Shown here one piece after another: positions 1 through 9,772 of a stretch of DNA of 64,000 nucleotides. The notes under the pieces were generated by a model that searched no databases, was not told the origin of the DNA, and saw only the letters and a list, made by a program, of their open reading frames with translations. Numbering within the stretch: position 1 is the first letter of the stretch; each line of letters starts with the position of its first letter. This stretch comes from Candidatus Nanopelagicales bacterium (lineage in GTDB: Bacteria > Actinomycetota > Actinomycetes > S36-B12): positions 1 through 64,000 of the forward strand of contig JAGYKV010000016.1 in assembly GCA_018401415.1 (NCBI GenBank), in the 5' to 3' direction. The translations under genes were made by a program, and so were the position numbers.

Positions 1-523
1 GATCCTGATGATCAGCATTCGCCAAATGGGTCCACACGCCTCGCAGGTGGACATGTCCCCCCTCCGTGACTGCGGAAAGCAGTGAGATCAATTGCTCAAG
101 GTCTGCCAACAGAATTCCATTGCGCGATAACCCAGTATCAATTTTAAGGTGAATATTGGCCACCCGATTGTGAGCAATGGCCGCCTGAGTTATTTCCTGA
201 AGTTCTCGAGCAGATGACACTGAAAGGTCAACGTCAGCGGCCACGCATTCACGGATAGCCGGATCACCAGGTGTGCTCAGCCACGCCAGGATTTTGCCGG
301 TGTCGCCAGTTGTGCGAAGGGCCAGTGCTTCAGCGGGAAGTGCCACCCCCAACCACTCGACTCCATGCTCGCGTAAAAGCGGGGCCAGATGCCCCACCCC
401 GTGGCCATAAGCATCTGCTTTCACCACCGCCATGGCGTTGACCCCGCACACTTCACGCACGTGATCGAAATTTCGAAGAAGTGCATCAGTGGAGATCACT
501 GCCCGGGCCCGAAATGACGTCAT
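1..523 (-). CDS. alr: Alanine racemase, N-terminal part (cut by window edge)
   Basis: Alanine racemase interconverts L- and D-alanine with pyridoxal phosphate in the cytoplasm and supplies D-Ala for peptidoglycan. Only the first 174 residues are present; the gene leaves the window at base 1, so the C-terminal beta domain with the catalytic tyrosine is not visible. The PLP-lysine motif VVKADAYGHG (Lys35) and KIDTGLSRNG near residue 130 are diagnostic. The ATG at 523-521 overlaps the nnr stop as ATGA, so translation is probably coupled. The nnr-alr order is usual in actinobacteria. Confidence 0.93.
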   Translation of the reverse strand, partial: MTSFRARAVISTDALLRNFDHVREVCGVNAMAVVKADAYGHGVGHLAPLLREHGVEWLGVALPAEALALRTTGDTGKILAWLSTPGDPAIRECVAADVDLSVSSARELQEITQAAIAHNRVANIHLKIDTGLSRNGILLADLEQLISLLSAVTEGGHVHLRGVWTHLANADHQD

Positions 524-1971
524 GCTGTTCTCACTACCGCGCAGGCGATGCCAATGTCAACCGCAGTGGGTGTCACGGTTGATTCTGCAGCAAGGCGACC
601 CGCGCGCCCGTGCATCCAGACACCTGCAGCAACAACTTCAAGTGCTCGGGAAACTGACCGCTCCACCTGCTCGGCATGTGCAGCGAGCAAACCTGCAATA
701 TTGCCGGTGAGGACATCGCCTGATCCCGCGGTTGCTAATGCCGCGGTTCCTTCAATATCTACAAAACTTGAGCCACCCGGGGCGCACATGATTGTGCGCG
801 GACCTTTCGCAACCACAATTGCGTTTAAGGTCTTTGCCGCGTGGCGCACATTGACCCAAGTGGGCTCGCCAAGGTCTGGGAATAATTGTCGGAACTCCCC
901 CACATGCGGAGTGACCACGGTGAGGGCTGATCGCGTTTCCACCAATGCTCGTAAATCAGCAGACTGGGCAAGTGCTGTGAGTGCTCCCGCATCAAGGACC
1001 ACAGGCAAAGACCCGGAAAGTATCTGCGTGAGGAATTCATGCTCTGATTCGGTCCCGGAGAAACCGGGGCCCACTCCCCACGCTGTGACTCGAGGTGAGG
1101 TGGAGTCCGCCATGACAACCTGTGGGAACTCCTGAGTGATTCCCGACTCGAAGCCACCAATCTCAGCAAACATGACCATGCCAACACCGGTGTACTGCGC
1201 CCCAAACACCGTTAAATGTGCCGCACCCGGATACGCCTTCGATCCGGCAGCGATTCCCACGACTCCGCGGGAATACTTATAGGCATCAAATTGCGGTGGG
1301 GCAAGGAATTCCTCGGCTGCTTCGGGCAGCATCACGTACAGGGCTGGGATTTCACTCCACTCAAGTCCAATATCAACAATCTCAACTTCACCGGCTGATT
1401 CCGAGCCGGGGCTGAGCACCAATCCTGGCTTCAATGCACCAAAAGTGAAGGTGAGGTCAGCGTGCACGGTGGTATCCACCGAGCACTCACCAGTATCGGC
1501 ATTGACCCCACTGGGTATATCCACACTGACAACAAATGCTTGGGTATTGATCCAGTGGGCAAGGGTTGTGTCCACTGGCCGACCACTGCCCAGCCCAGCA
1601 ATTCCGTCAACAACAAGATCAAAATCTTGACCAATGCAGTCAGCCACTAGTCCGCCTGCTGAAATGAAAGCACGCATGCCTTCAGCGTGAAACACACCTG
1701 GAACCACACAGTGGGCGGTGACTTTGACACCGCGCTTTGCCAGGTACGCCCCCGCATAGAGCGCATCTGCCCCGTTGTTCCCAGGCCCAACGACAATGAT
1801 CGCGGTGGTGCCGTACACACGGCCATAGATTTCTTCGAGTGCGTTCGCGCAGCCAACACCTAAAGCGAAGGATGCTCGCTGCATGAGTTCACCGGGAGCA
1901 GTGATTGCAAATGCTCGTTCTTCTGCCGCACGTATTTGCTCCCCGTTGAACACCGGGAGGATTCCGTTCAT
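520..1971 (-). CDS. nnr: Bifunctional NAD(P)HX epimerase / ADP-dependent NAD(P)HX dehydratase
   Basis: Repairs hydrated NAD(P)H in the cytoplasm: the N-terminal YjeF_N domain epimerises NAD(P)HX and the C-terminal ribokinase-like domain dehydrates it using ADP. About 483 residues from the ATG at 1971. The epimerase nucleotide motif GPGNNGADAL is at residues 62-71 (usual GxGNNGGDG, with Ala for one Gly) and the dehydratase motif AGSGDVLTG is near residue 430. An in-frame extension reaches back to 2043 but runs over the end of glmS; the MNGILPVFNGEQIRAAEE start fits the family, and a GTG at 1986 is an alternative. It lies 25 bp after glmS and overlaps alr by 4 bp. Confidence 0.93.
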   Translation of the reverse strand: MNGILPVFNGEQIRAAEERAFAITAPGELMQRASFALGVGCANALEEIYGRVYGTTAIIVVGPGNNGADALYAGAYLAKRGVKVTAHCVVPGVFHAEGMRAFISAGGLVADCIGQDFDLVVDGIAGLGSGRPVDTTLAHWINTQAFVVSVDIPSGVNADTGECSVDTTVHADLTFTFGALKPGLVLSPGSESAGEVEIVDIGLEWSEIPALYVMLPEAAEEFLAPPQFDAYKYSRGVVGIAAGSKAYPGAAHLTVFGAQYTGVGMVMFAEIGGFESGITQEFPQVVMADSTSPRVTAWGVGPGFSGTESEHEFLTQILSGSLPVVLDAGALTALAQSADLRALVETRSALTVVTPHVGEFRQLFPDLGEPTWVNVRHAAKTLNAIVVAKGPRTIMCAPGGSSFVDIEGTAALATAGSGDVLTGNIAGLLAAHAEQVERSVSRALEVVAAGVWMHGRAGRLAAESTVTPTAVDIGIACAVVRTA

Positions 1972-1983
1972 GAGGGACTCACT

Positions 1984-2011
1984 TACTCGACGGTGACTAC
2001 TCGACGGTGAC
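1984..2011. repeat. 14-bp perfect tandem duplication at the end of glmS
   Basis: The unit tactcgacggtgac occurs at 1984-1997 and again at 1998-2011 with no gap. The glmS TAG stop (1999-1997) sits at the junction, so the first copy duplicates the last glmS codons just downstream of the stop. It looks like a local slippage duplication without coding effect. Confidence 0.9.
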
Positions 2012-3848
2012 GGACTTGGCGAGATTGCGCGGCTGATCAACATCGTGGCCCTTCACCGTGGCCATTTCACAGGCAAAAATTTGCAAGGGAACAACCGCCA
2101 CCAGCGGCTGCATCAGGGTGGGCACCGCTGGGATGCGAATAATGTGATCGGCAAATGGCACAATACTTTCATCGCCTTCTTCGGCGATTGCAATCACAAG
2201 TGCACCACGTGCCCGAACCTCTTGAATATTAGAAACAATTTTGTCGTGCAAAACAGCTCGACCACGGGGCGAAGGAACAATCACCACCACGGGGATTCCT
2301 TCTTCAATTAAAGCAATAGGACCATGCTTGAGTTCCCCCGCGGGAAAACCTTCAGCGTGCATGTAGGCCAATTCTTTGAGTTTCAATGCCCCTTCCAAAG
2401 CCACCGGGTAACCCACGTGGCGGCCCAGGAAAAGAACCGATCGCGCATTGGCGAGTTCACGCGCCAATGCGCGAACAGGCTCAGCGGTATCAAGAACGAG
2501 ATCAACTTTCTGGGACATGTCATTGAGATCAGCCAGCACCGACCTGATTTCATCCTCGAACATGCTGCCACGAACTTGGGCGAGGAAAAGTCCAACCAAA
2601 TAAGTTGCTGTGATCTGGGTGAGAAAAGCCTTGGTAGAAGCGACTGCGATCTCTGGACCAGCGTAGGTGTAAATCACAGCATCGGATTCACGCGGAATAG
2701 TGGAGCCGACCGTGTTGCAAATTGCAAGAGTGCGAGCACCCTGCTCCTTGGCATAACGCAATGCCATGAGGGTGTCCATGGTTTCACCAGATTGCGAGAT
2801 CGCAATCACAAGTGCATCGGGTCCCACAATCGGATCGCGGTAACGGAATTCGCTGGCGAGTTCAACATCAACCGGCAAATGAGTCCAGTGCTCAATCGCG
2901 TATTTCGCCAACATGCCAGCGTGCGCAGCCGTTCCGCAGGCAACAACAATTACCTTGTTGATTTCGCGCAGTACTAGCGGATCAATATTGAGTTCATCAA
3001 GCGTGATTCGGTGTGATTCATCAATTCGACCGAGGAGCGAATCCTTCACCGCTTTGGGCTGTTCATATATTTCTTTGAGCATGAACAGATCGTGGCCACC
3101 TTTTTCTGCCGCGGAGGTGTCCCAGTCAATGGTGAATGGTTTAGGTTCGACCGGGTTGCCAGAGAAGTCGGTGACCTCGACCGAGTCGGCGCGCAGAATC
3201 ACAATTTGATCTTGACCGAGTTCAAGAGCGTCTTTTGTGTGCTCCACAAATGCGGCAACATCGGATGCTAAGAAGTTTCCATCGGTACCGAGTCCAACGA
3301 CCAACGGGGAATTCCGGCGAGCACCCACCACCAGGTCTGGCTGATCACGATCAATAACCACCAGTGTGAATGCACCCTCCAGTCTCGAGCACACCGACTG
3401 CATTGCTTTGGGAAGGTCATTGTTCAACTCAGGAAGGATGTGAGCGATCAGGTGCGCCACGATCTCGGTGTCAGTTTCTGATTCCAGCACAACCCCGGAT
3501 TGTTCCAACTCGGTTCGCAGACGCTGGAAATTTTCGATGATCCCGTTATGAATAACGGCCACCCGTCGATTGGAGCTGACATGGGGGTGGGCATTGCCGT
3601 CGGTGGGACCACCGTGGGTCGCCCACCGAGTGTGGCCAATGCCGGTGGTGGAGTCTGGGAGCGGATCGGAGCCCAACAGGGTTTCCAGATTGACCAGTTT
3701 GCCGGCCTTCTTGCGGATCTCGAGTTTGCCATCGAGCGATCACCGCGATACCCGCGGAGTCATAGCCGCGGTACTCCATGCGCCGCAATCCGGCCACGAC
3801 CACCTCAAGGGCCTGCTTCTGGCCCACATAACCCACGATTCCGCACAC
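1997..3848 (-). CDS. glmS: Glucosamine-fructose-6-phosphate aminotransferase (one frame disruption)
   Basis: Makes glucosamine-6-phosphate from fructose-6-phosphate and glutamine, the first committed step to UDP-GlcNAc. The real N-terminus starts at a GTG (3848) and reads MCGIVGYVG, exposing catalytic Cys2 of the glutaminase domain, then [19 protein letters not shown]. The frame breaks at about 3734: removing one base gives [16 protein letters not shown] and joins the remaining protein, which has [11 protein letters not shown], the SIS-domain motif SQSGETMDT and the C-terminal KSVTVE. Corrected length is about 616 residues, normal for GlmS. The extra base is not in a homopolymer. Because the gene is essential, I read it as a sequencing error; without correction the enzyme would lack its glutaminase N-terminus. 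Confidence 0.9.
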
Positions 3849-4022
3849 GCCCTCAGCCTACCGCCGGAGTCACTCGCCGAACCCCAAGCCGAGGCCCATC
3901 GCACCCATGAGGCTTGGCTCGCCTATAGCCAAGTTGGCCGATTCATTTGCGCAAACCTCTGAATAGTGGAAATCGAGTTAGCGGGTGGGGGGTGGATCTT
4001 ATGCACAATTTTGGCTCGATGG

Positions 4023-4283
4023 TTACCGCAAGGAATTCAATTCCTGGCCTTCATCGAGTATCGACATTAATGAGGACATGTCATTGATGTTGATTCCTGG
4101 GTGCGGGCCGCCAGACATTCTTCTAGGTAATGGTGGCAGTTCATCTACGCGAGAAGTACTCAAGTGCCGTAAATACACTTTCATGGCGGAGTTAATGACT
4201 TCATCCACGGAGCAATTTCGCTGCTTCGCTAATGCCTCAACCTCCGAATACAAGGCATCATCAATGGTAATCGTGGTGCGCAT
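4023..4283 (-). CDS. VapB-like ribbon-helix-helix antitoxin, no toxin beside it
   Basis: An 86-residue protein starting MRTTITIDDALYSEVEALAK, the pattern of the short VapB antitoxin family: an N-terminal beta strand and two helices that bind DNA as a dimer. In type II modules the C-terminal part would wrap a VapC PIN-domain RNase. No VapC-like frame follows: only 174 bp separate it from glmS, and nothing convincing lies there. It sits inside the glmM-glmS cell-wall operon. No Shine-Dalgarno is evident; TAAATT a few bases before the ATG could be the -10 box of a leaderless transcript (inference). Probably an orphan antitoxin or a small repressor. Confidence 0.7.
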   Translation of the reverse strand: MRTTITIDDALYSEVEALAKQRNCSVDEVINSAMKVYLRHLSTSRVDELPPLPRRMSGGPHPGININDMSSLMSILDEGQELNSLR

Positions 4284-4338
4284 AGAAGAAATTTAGCACC
4301 AGCTCGACGGATTCGAGGTGAGTAATCCTTGGGTGTGG

Positions 4339-5691
4339 CTACGAGAGCGCAAGCTCAGTGGTAATCACGCGGGCGAGCTGCTCGGCCACCCGCTGGGCAG
4401 CCACCTGGCTCTCCGCCTCCACCATCACGCGAATAACTGGCTCGGTGCCGGAGGGGCGCAGCAGGATGCGGCCACCGCCATCCATGGCGCTTTCGAGTAA
4501 TTCGACTTCAGCGGCAATGCGCTCATTAGCTGCGAGGGCATCTCGATCGACACCGCTGACATTGATAAGTACCTGGGGCATTTTTTCAACCACGCCGGCG
4601 AGTGCAGCCAGAGTCGAACCCGATTGGGCAACACTGTGAAGTAAATGCAATGCGGTGAGAATTCCGTCGCCCGTGGTGCCGTGCTCACTCATGACCACGT
4701 GACCACTTTGTTCACCACCGAGGGTGTAACCATTGGCGCGCATTTCTTCGAGGACATAGCGATCGCCGACAGCGGTGGCAACAACTGCAATGCCTGCGGA
4801 CTTCATGGCGTGATTGAAACCAAGGTTGGCCATGACCGTACTGACCACGGTGTTCCCCACAAGAGTTCCTGATTGGGATCGCGCAATGGCGAGAATTCCC
4901 AGAATGTGATCCCCGTCAACGTCTTGACCGTTGGCGTCGATGGCAAGGCAGCGATCAGCATCGCCGTCGAAGGCGATTCCCGCATCCGCAGAATGCTCCA
5001 CAACAGCCGCGCGAAGGTCATCAATATGGGTGCTTCCGCAACCTTCGTTGATATTGAGACCATTGGGTGCTGCGTGGATCGCAATAACTTCAGCGCCCGC
5101 TCGACGAAGTGCTTCGGGACCAACGGTGGATGCTGCACCATTGGCACAGTCAACAACCACTTTCAACCCCGCGAGCGGGGTTCCTTGGGGAAGTGTGTCG
5201 AGCAAGTGAGAAATGAAAACACTTCCAGCCTCGGGGTCAAGCAGCACTCGCCCCACTCCCCCACCCGTTGGTCGATCCCAGGGCTCACCCATGCGCGCTT
5301 CGATGGCGGCTTCGAGGGAATCATCGAGTTTGTGGCCGCCGCGGGCAAAGAACTTGATCCCGTTGTCCGGCATGGGGTTATGCGAAGCAGAGAGCATGAC
5401 ACCTAGGTCAGCGTCGGTGTGAGCCGTGAGAAATGCCACGGCGGGTGTGGGAAGTGCACCCACCAGCGTGACATCGATTCCGGCACTGGCCAAGCCGGCA
5501 ACGACAGCCGCTTCAAGGAATTCACCGCTGGCTCGCGTGTCCCGACCCACAATTGCTCGGGGTCGGTGACCTGCGAAAACACCAGCGTCGGCAAGCACAT
5601 GTGCAGCTGCTACCGATAAATCCAATGCGAGTTCGGCGGTGAGATCTTTGTTGGCTAAGCCTCGGACACCGTCGGTACCGAAAAGGCCCAT
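4339..5691 (-). CDS. glmM: Phosphoglucosamine mutase
   Basis: Converts glucosamine-6-phosphate to glucosamine-1-phosphate between GlmS and GlmU. At 450 residues it has normal family length. It starts MGLFGTDGVRG; the phosphoserine motif LSASHNP has the catalytic Ser at 103; a metal-binding DGDADR loop lies mid-protein and the C-terminal phosphate loop reads RPSGTEPVIRVMVEA. It follows rpsI by only 4 bp, so it is probably cotranscribed with rplM-rpsI, the usual actinobacterial arrangement. Confidence 0.97.
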   Translation of the reverse strand: MGLFGTDGVRGLANKDLTAELALDLSVAAAHVLADAGVFAGHRPRAIVGRDTRASGEFLEAAVVAGLASAGIDVTLVGALPTPAVAFLTAHTDADLGVMLSASHNPMPDNGIKFFARGGHKLDDSLEAAIEARMGEPWDRPTGGGVGRVLLDPEAGSVFISHLLDTLPQGTPLAGLKVVVDCANGAASTVGPEALRRAGAEVIAIHAAPNGLNINEGCGSTHIDDLRAAVVEHSADAGIAFDGDADRCLAIDANGQDVDGDHILGILAIARSQSGTLVGNTVVSTVMANLGFNHAMKSAGIAVVATAVGDRYVLEEMRANGYTLGGEQSGHVVMSEHGTTGDGILTALHLLHSVAQSGSTLAALAGVVEKMPQVLINVSGVDRDALAANERIAAEVELLESAMDGGGRILLRPSGTEPVIRVMVEAESQVAAQRVAEQLARVITTELALS

Positions 5692-5695
5692 GCAA

Positions 5696-6190
5696 TTAGC
5701 GCTTGCTGTATTGCGGAGCCTTGCGAGCCTTCTTCAGACCGTACTTCTTGCGCTCCTTGGCACGTGGGTCACGGGTGAGGAATCCGGCCTTCTTCAGGGT
5801 CGCGCGGTTGCCGTCTTCGTCGATTTCGTTCAACGCACGGGCAACTCCCAGACGCAACGCCCCTGCTTGTCCACTGGTGCCACCGCCGTGCAGACGGGCA
5901 ATGACATCGAATTTGCCGATTGCACCGAGTGACACGAATGGTTCGTTGACGATCTGCTGATGCACCTTGTTGGGGAAGTAACCGCCGAGATCACGGCCAT
6001 TGATTTTCCACTGTCCCGTTCCGGGGACAAGGCGAACTCGGGCAACTGCTTCCTTGCGGCGACCGGTTGCATTCGCCGGTGCCACGACAACGTCGCGGGT
6101 GATTACCGGCTTGACACTCTCGCTGGTGTACTCCGAAGGAATTACTTCCTCGGCGTCTATTTCAATAACGTCTACTTCAAGATCTGACAC
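5696..6190 (-). CDS. rpsI: 30S ribosomal protein S9
   Basis: Small-subunit protein whose C-terminal tail reaches the P-site tRNA. It has 164 residues: an acidic N-terminal extension of about 38 residues, then the S9 fold from [17 protein letters not shown] to the basic end [11 protein letters not shown]. The extension is typical of actinobacterial S9. The gene lies 23 bp after rplM and is probably in the same transcript. Confidence 0.97.
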   Translation of the reverse strand: MSDLEVDVIEIDAEEVIPSEYTSESVKPVITRDVVVAPANATGRRKEAVARVRLVPGTGQWKINGRDLGGYFPNKVHQQIVNEPFVSLGAIGKFDVIARLHGGGTSGQAGALRLGVARALNEIDEDGNRATLKKAGFLTRDPRAKERKKYGLKKARKAPQYSKR

Positions 6191-6213
6191 GACTGTGATC
6201 CTCTCCTGTGCGC

Positions 6214-6657
6214 TTACTGCGCGACCTGGGTAATTTCAAAGGGCTTGGGGTTTTGCGCAGCATGCGGGTGTTCGGAACCGGCATACACCTTGAGCTTGGT
6301 CAGCTGGGCGCGTCCAAGTTTGTTGTGAGGGATCATTCCCTTGACCGCTTTGAGCACGGCCTTCTCTGGGTTGGTCTCCAGGAGTTCGGCGTAGGTCGTT
6401 GCGGTGAGTCCGCCCGGGTAACCCGAGTGACGGTAGGCCTTCTTCTGTTCCAACTTGGAACCGGTGAGGGCAACCTTGTCCGCATTAATGATGATCACAA
6501 AGTCGCCAACGTCCAAGTGGGGAACGAAGATGGGCTTGTGCTTACCGCGCAAAAGAGCCGCGGTGTGAGTTGCGAGCCGTCCGAGAACAACATCGGAGGC
6601 GTCAATGACATGCCATTCGCGAGTGATATCGCCGGCTTTGGGACTATATGTGCGCAC
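6214..6657 (-). CDS. rplM: 50S ribosomal protein L13
   Basis: Large-subunit assembly protein. I choose the GTG at 6657, giving 147 residues beginning [20 protein letters not shown], exactly the family length, with AAGGTGG just upstream as ribosome binding site; an in-frame ATG at 6699 would add 14 unrelated residues. Conserved L13 segments include VVLGRLAT and [13 protein letters not shown]. It heads the rplM-rpsI-glmM group. Confidence 0.96.
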   Translation of the reverse strand: MRTYSPKAGDITREWHVIDASDVVLGRLATHTAALLRGKHKPIFVPHLDVGDFVIIINADKVALTGSKLEQKKAYRHSGYPGGLTATTYAELLETNPEKAVLKAVKGMIPHNKLGRAQLTKLKVYAGSEHPHAAQNPKPFEITQVAQ

Positions 6658-6897
6658 TGGACGCCACCTTGCTTTCTCGTAGGGACTCGGTTTCTGCACT
6701 CACCCCCAGGGTGGAGGTGAGCCGTACTGGACACCTTCCAAGGTGACCAGGCTGTGGTGTCACCCACAGCAGCAGCCAAGAGTACCCAAGCCCCCGGCAC
6801 CTAGCCATGCGGGATGCCCATGAATCCAGCCATGCGGGATGCCCTTCAATACTGGAAAACTCCCAACATTGGCCCGCATGATCAGTAACATCCGCCC
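6658..6897. other. Intergenic region between divergent rplM and purine permease
   Basis: About 240 bp with no gene. It should hold the promoters of rplM (minus) and of the permease (plus), but I find no convincing -35/-10 pair. On the minus strand near 6700-6725 a small hairpin (CTCACC pairing with GGTGAG) precedes rplM and might be part of a leader; this is weak. A 17-bp direct repeat lies at 6803-6844. Confidence 0.5.
6803..6844. repeat. 17-bp direct repeat, two copies
   Basis: agccatgcgggatgccc occurs at 6803-6819 and 6828-6844, separated by 8 bp (period 25, about two helical turns plus a little). It lies about 55-95 bp upstream of the permease start. A protein-binding site or a chance duplication are both possible. 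Confidence 0.7.
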
Positions 6898-8345
6898 ATG
6901 TCCACCACCAAAACCCCCGCCCCTCGAAAATCGATCACTGGTTTGAGCTCACCAAACGAGGGTCCACCTACACCCGCGAGTTGCGCGGCGGGTTGGTCAC
7001 CTTCGTCACCATGGCATACATCGTGGTGCTGGGTCCCCTCATTTTGGGAACGGGTACGGATTCCACCGGCTCACTGATCGGTGGATTCACTGAGGTTGGT
7101 GACTCCATTGCGGCCGTGGCCTCGGTCATGGCACTCGTCGCAGGTGTCATGTCCATCGCCATGGGTGCAATCGGTCGAATTCCATTGGCAATCGCGGCAG
7201 GGCTTGGCTTGCTCCCGGTTGTCGCGTACTCCCTGGCACCCCGCATGACCTGGGCCGATGCCATGGGTTTGATTGTTCTGGAAGGGATACTGATTCTTGT
7301 TCTCGTACTTGTGGGACTACGCAAAAAAGTCTTTGATGCAATTCCCGAACCCCTGAAGTTTGCGATCGGTGTTGGCATTGGCTTGTTCATTACGCTCATT
7401 GGATTGGTGGATGCAGGTATCACTCGTCCCGGCAACCCACTCATTAACTTCGGTGTGAATGGAAACCTCTCCGGATGGTCGGCATTAATTTTTGTCATTG
7501 GCCTTTTACTCATGAGCGTGTTGGTGGTGCTCAAGATCCGAGGCGGCCTACTCATTGGAATTATCGCCACCACGGTGATCGCGATTATTGCCGAGGCTGC
7601 ATTTGGAGTCGGCGGTCGCAGCGCGGAGAACCCCGGTGGTTGGGGACTAAATGTCCCCAGACTTCCAGATGCCATCGTTGGTTCACCAAATTTCACTCTT
7701 ATTGGCGAATTCAATATCTTTGGCGCGTTTACCGCGATCGGTGTTCTCGCGGCCGGACTTGCCGTGTTCAGCTTGATGCTCACTGATTTCTTCGACACCA
7801 TGGGAACCGCGTTCGGCATTGCAGCTGAAGGTGACCTGCTCGACGAAGACAATGATGTTCCGCACATGCAATCGATTCTCGCCGTCGATGCTGCTGCCGC
7901 GATTGTTGGTGGTGCTTCCGGTGCTTCGAGCAATACCGCCTACGTTGAATCGGCAGCGGGTGTTGGCGACGGAGCCCGAACCGGTATCGCCGCCATGGTG
8001 ACGGGTGTCCTATTTCTTATTGCCATGTTTTTCACACCGCTGGTCACCGTGGTGCCATGGGAAGCAGCCGCACCAGCGCTTGTAGTTGTCGGAGCCATGA
8101 TGATGATGCAGGTTCGACATATTGACTTCACTGACCTGTCGATCGGCATTCCGGCATTTCTCACGATCGTGTTGATGCCGTTTACCTACTCAATTGTCAA
8201 TGGAATTGGTGCCGGTTTTGTGTCCTACGTGGTCATCAAGATTTTCCAAGGTAAAGCCCGTGAACTGCCGGCAGTGATGTGGATTGTGGCCGCGGCATTC
8301 GTGGTCTATTTTGCCTCCGAGCCAATCTCCGGGTGGATTGGTTAG
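6898..8345 (+). CDS. NCS2-family purine permease, AzgA type (N-terminal frame disruption)
   Basis: Integral membrane transporter for adenine, guanine or hypoxanthine. The body from RGGLVTFVTMAYIVVLGPLI onward is an AzgA-type NCS2 protein with many hydrophobic helices and the conserved region NTAYVESAAGVGDGARTGIA. The first in-frame start in the main frame is a TTG at 6981, which would remove conserved residues. Upstream, IDHWFELTKRGSTYTREL is encoded in the main frame without a start codon, while an ATG at 6898 reads MSTTKTPAPRK in another frame; restoring one base around 6924-6932 joins them into the normal N-terminus. Exact substrate is not deducible. Confidence 0.87.
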
Positions 8346-8348
8346 CAA

Positions 8349-8998
8349 TCAGTCGGTATCCCGCGGCGGTTGGCGGGCCAGCCATTCATTGAATTCCCGG
8401 TCCTGTTGCTCGCGCCAGGCCGTGACGGCGTCAGCCAACTCGGTGACATCGGGTTGAAATAGGTGCGGGAACCGCTCCTGTTGGGCCAATAGCAGCTGGC
8501 CGGTGATCCGCGAGTCGGCGAGGGCGCCGTGCCAATCATCTTCGGAGATTTCGAGGCCGTAACGCGCCACGGTCGGTTGCAATCTGCGTTGAGCCTTTCC
8601 TTTTACATATTTGTCCTGCTGCTTGTCGATTACATAGGGGCAGATATCTGGGACCGAGGCAAGTGGGTCAAGGCCGACGCGGATCAGGTTGGCATCCAGG
8701 ATCGCCCGGTCGAATTGGGAGTTGAAGCAAACAACGGGCAAACCCGAATCCACCAGAAAGACCTGATGTCCGCCAGTGCTTCACGTTGGTCGAGGCCTTG
8801 GTTCTGACTGATCTCGTTGGTGATGCCGTGCACTTCTGTTGCGCGCTCGGGGATGTCAACATCTACTTTGATCAACCACTCGCGACTCTCGGTTTCTTCG
8901 CCACCCATGAACACGACAGCGGCGGCGGTGACAATTCTCTCGCTGGCAACATCTACACCGGTGGTTTCGGTGTCAAACGCAATGAAACCCCGTTGCAC
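8349..8998 (-). CDS. DEDDh 3'-5' exonuclease, DnaQ-like (one frame disruption)
   Basis: Exonuclease of the DnaQ / RNase T fold. The N-terminal part has FDTETTG (Asp9, Glu11, metal ligands); the C-terminal part has FNSQFDRAILDANL and HGALADSRITG, supplying the remaining acidic residues and His of the DEDDh set. The halves are in different frames: restoring one T in the run at 8757-8759 (minus-strand TTT) gives DIRSFLVDSGLPVVCFNSQFD, about 216 residues. GTG start at 8998. It is too small for a polymerase-III alpha fusion, so it is either a free-standing epsilon-like proofreading subunit or a general exonuclease. It converges with the permease, 3 bp apart. Confidence 0.83.
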
Positions 8999-9060
8999 CC
9001 ACGTGTTATCTCCTCTGACATATCACTAACGCTAGCGGTGGGATCTGACACACTTGCGCT

Positions 9061-9772
9061 ATGCCCGTTGTTGGAATCTCCTGCTATGTGGAGCCCGCCC
9101 GTTGGGGTGCGTGGGATACGCCCGCTGCACTTGTTCCCAAGTTGTATGTGGACTTACTGCAGGCTGCGGGCGCCCAGGTTGTGATCCTTCCACCCGAGCA
9201 AGAACCCTCCGTGCTCGATCGACTCGATGGCCTCGTGTTGGTGGGCGGCGCGGATATTGACTCCACCCGTTACAACCAAGAGCCCCACGCCACCGCGGAT
9301 TCACCACGCACCGCACGTGATACTTCAGAGTTTGCCTTGTACGAGTATGCGAGGACACGCAATATTCCAGTTCTAGGGATCTGTCGCGGCCTACAGGTCA
9401 TGGCCGTTGCCCATGGTGGTTCATTGATTCAAGATCTCCCCAGCGTCTCTGACACCGGGGTGCATCGCGAACAACCGGGTCAGTTTGTTCAGCACGGCGC
9501 CCGGTTCGCTGCCGGCTCCCGCATTGCCGAAATTTTTGCCACGACCGATTTTGAAGTGAATTCCTCACACCATCAAGCGGTGGACTCCCCCGGTGATCTC
9601 ACAGTGACCGGCTGGGCGCCCGACGGCACCATTGAAGTGTGCGAGTTCCCCGACAACAGTTTCTGCCTCGGGGTGCAGTGGCACCCCGAACAGCCCTGAC
9701 CGCAGGGACAAGGACCTCCCTTTGGCTCGAGCATTTGTTGAGGCAGCCCGCGTTTATAGCGGGGTTACATAA
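9061..9772 (+). CDS. Class I glutamine amidotransferase-like hydrolase, PuuD type (C-terminal frame disruption)
   Basis: Peptidase C26 family; PuuD hydrolyses gamma-glutamyl-GABA. The nucleophile is in GICRGLQVM (Cys108) and the catalytic His in GVQWHPE near residue 208. The frame stops at 9699, but one C too many in 9694-9696 explains this: corrected, the protein ends EQPDRRDKDLPLARAFVEAARVYSGVT at 9772, about 236 residues, matching the family's final helix. It is convergent with the SDR gene and overlaps its end by 19 bp. With the neighbouring ligase, aldehyde dehydrogenase and permease it suggests removal of a gamma-glutamyl group from a catabolic intermediate (inference). Confidence 0.84.

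Noticed and set aside
3849..4022. A VapC toxin gene after the antitoxin
   Set aside because: Only 174 bp, no PIN-domain acidic residues in any frame.
6968..7933. A 321-codon open frame opposite the purine permease
   Set aside because: Shadow of the permease; Pro/Ser/Thr/Met-rich translation with no recognisable motif.
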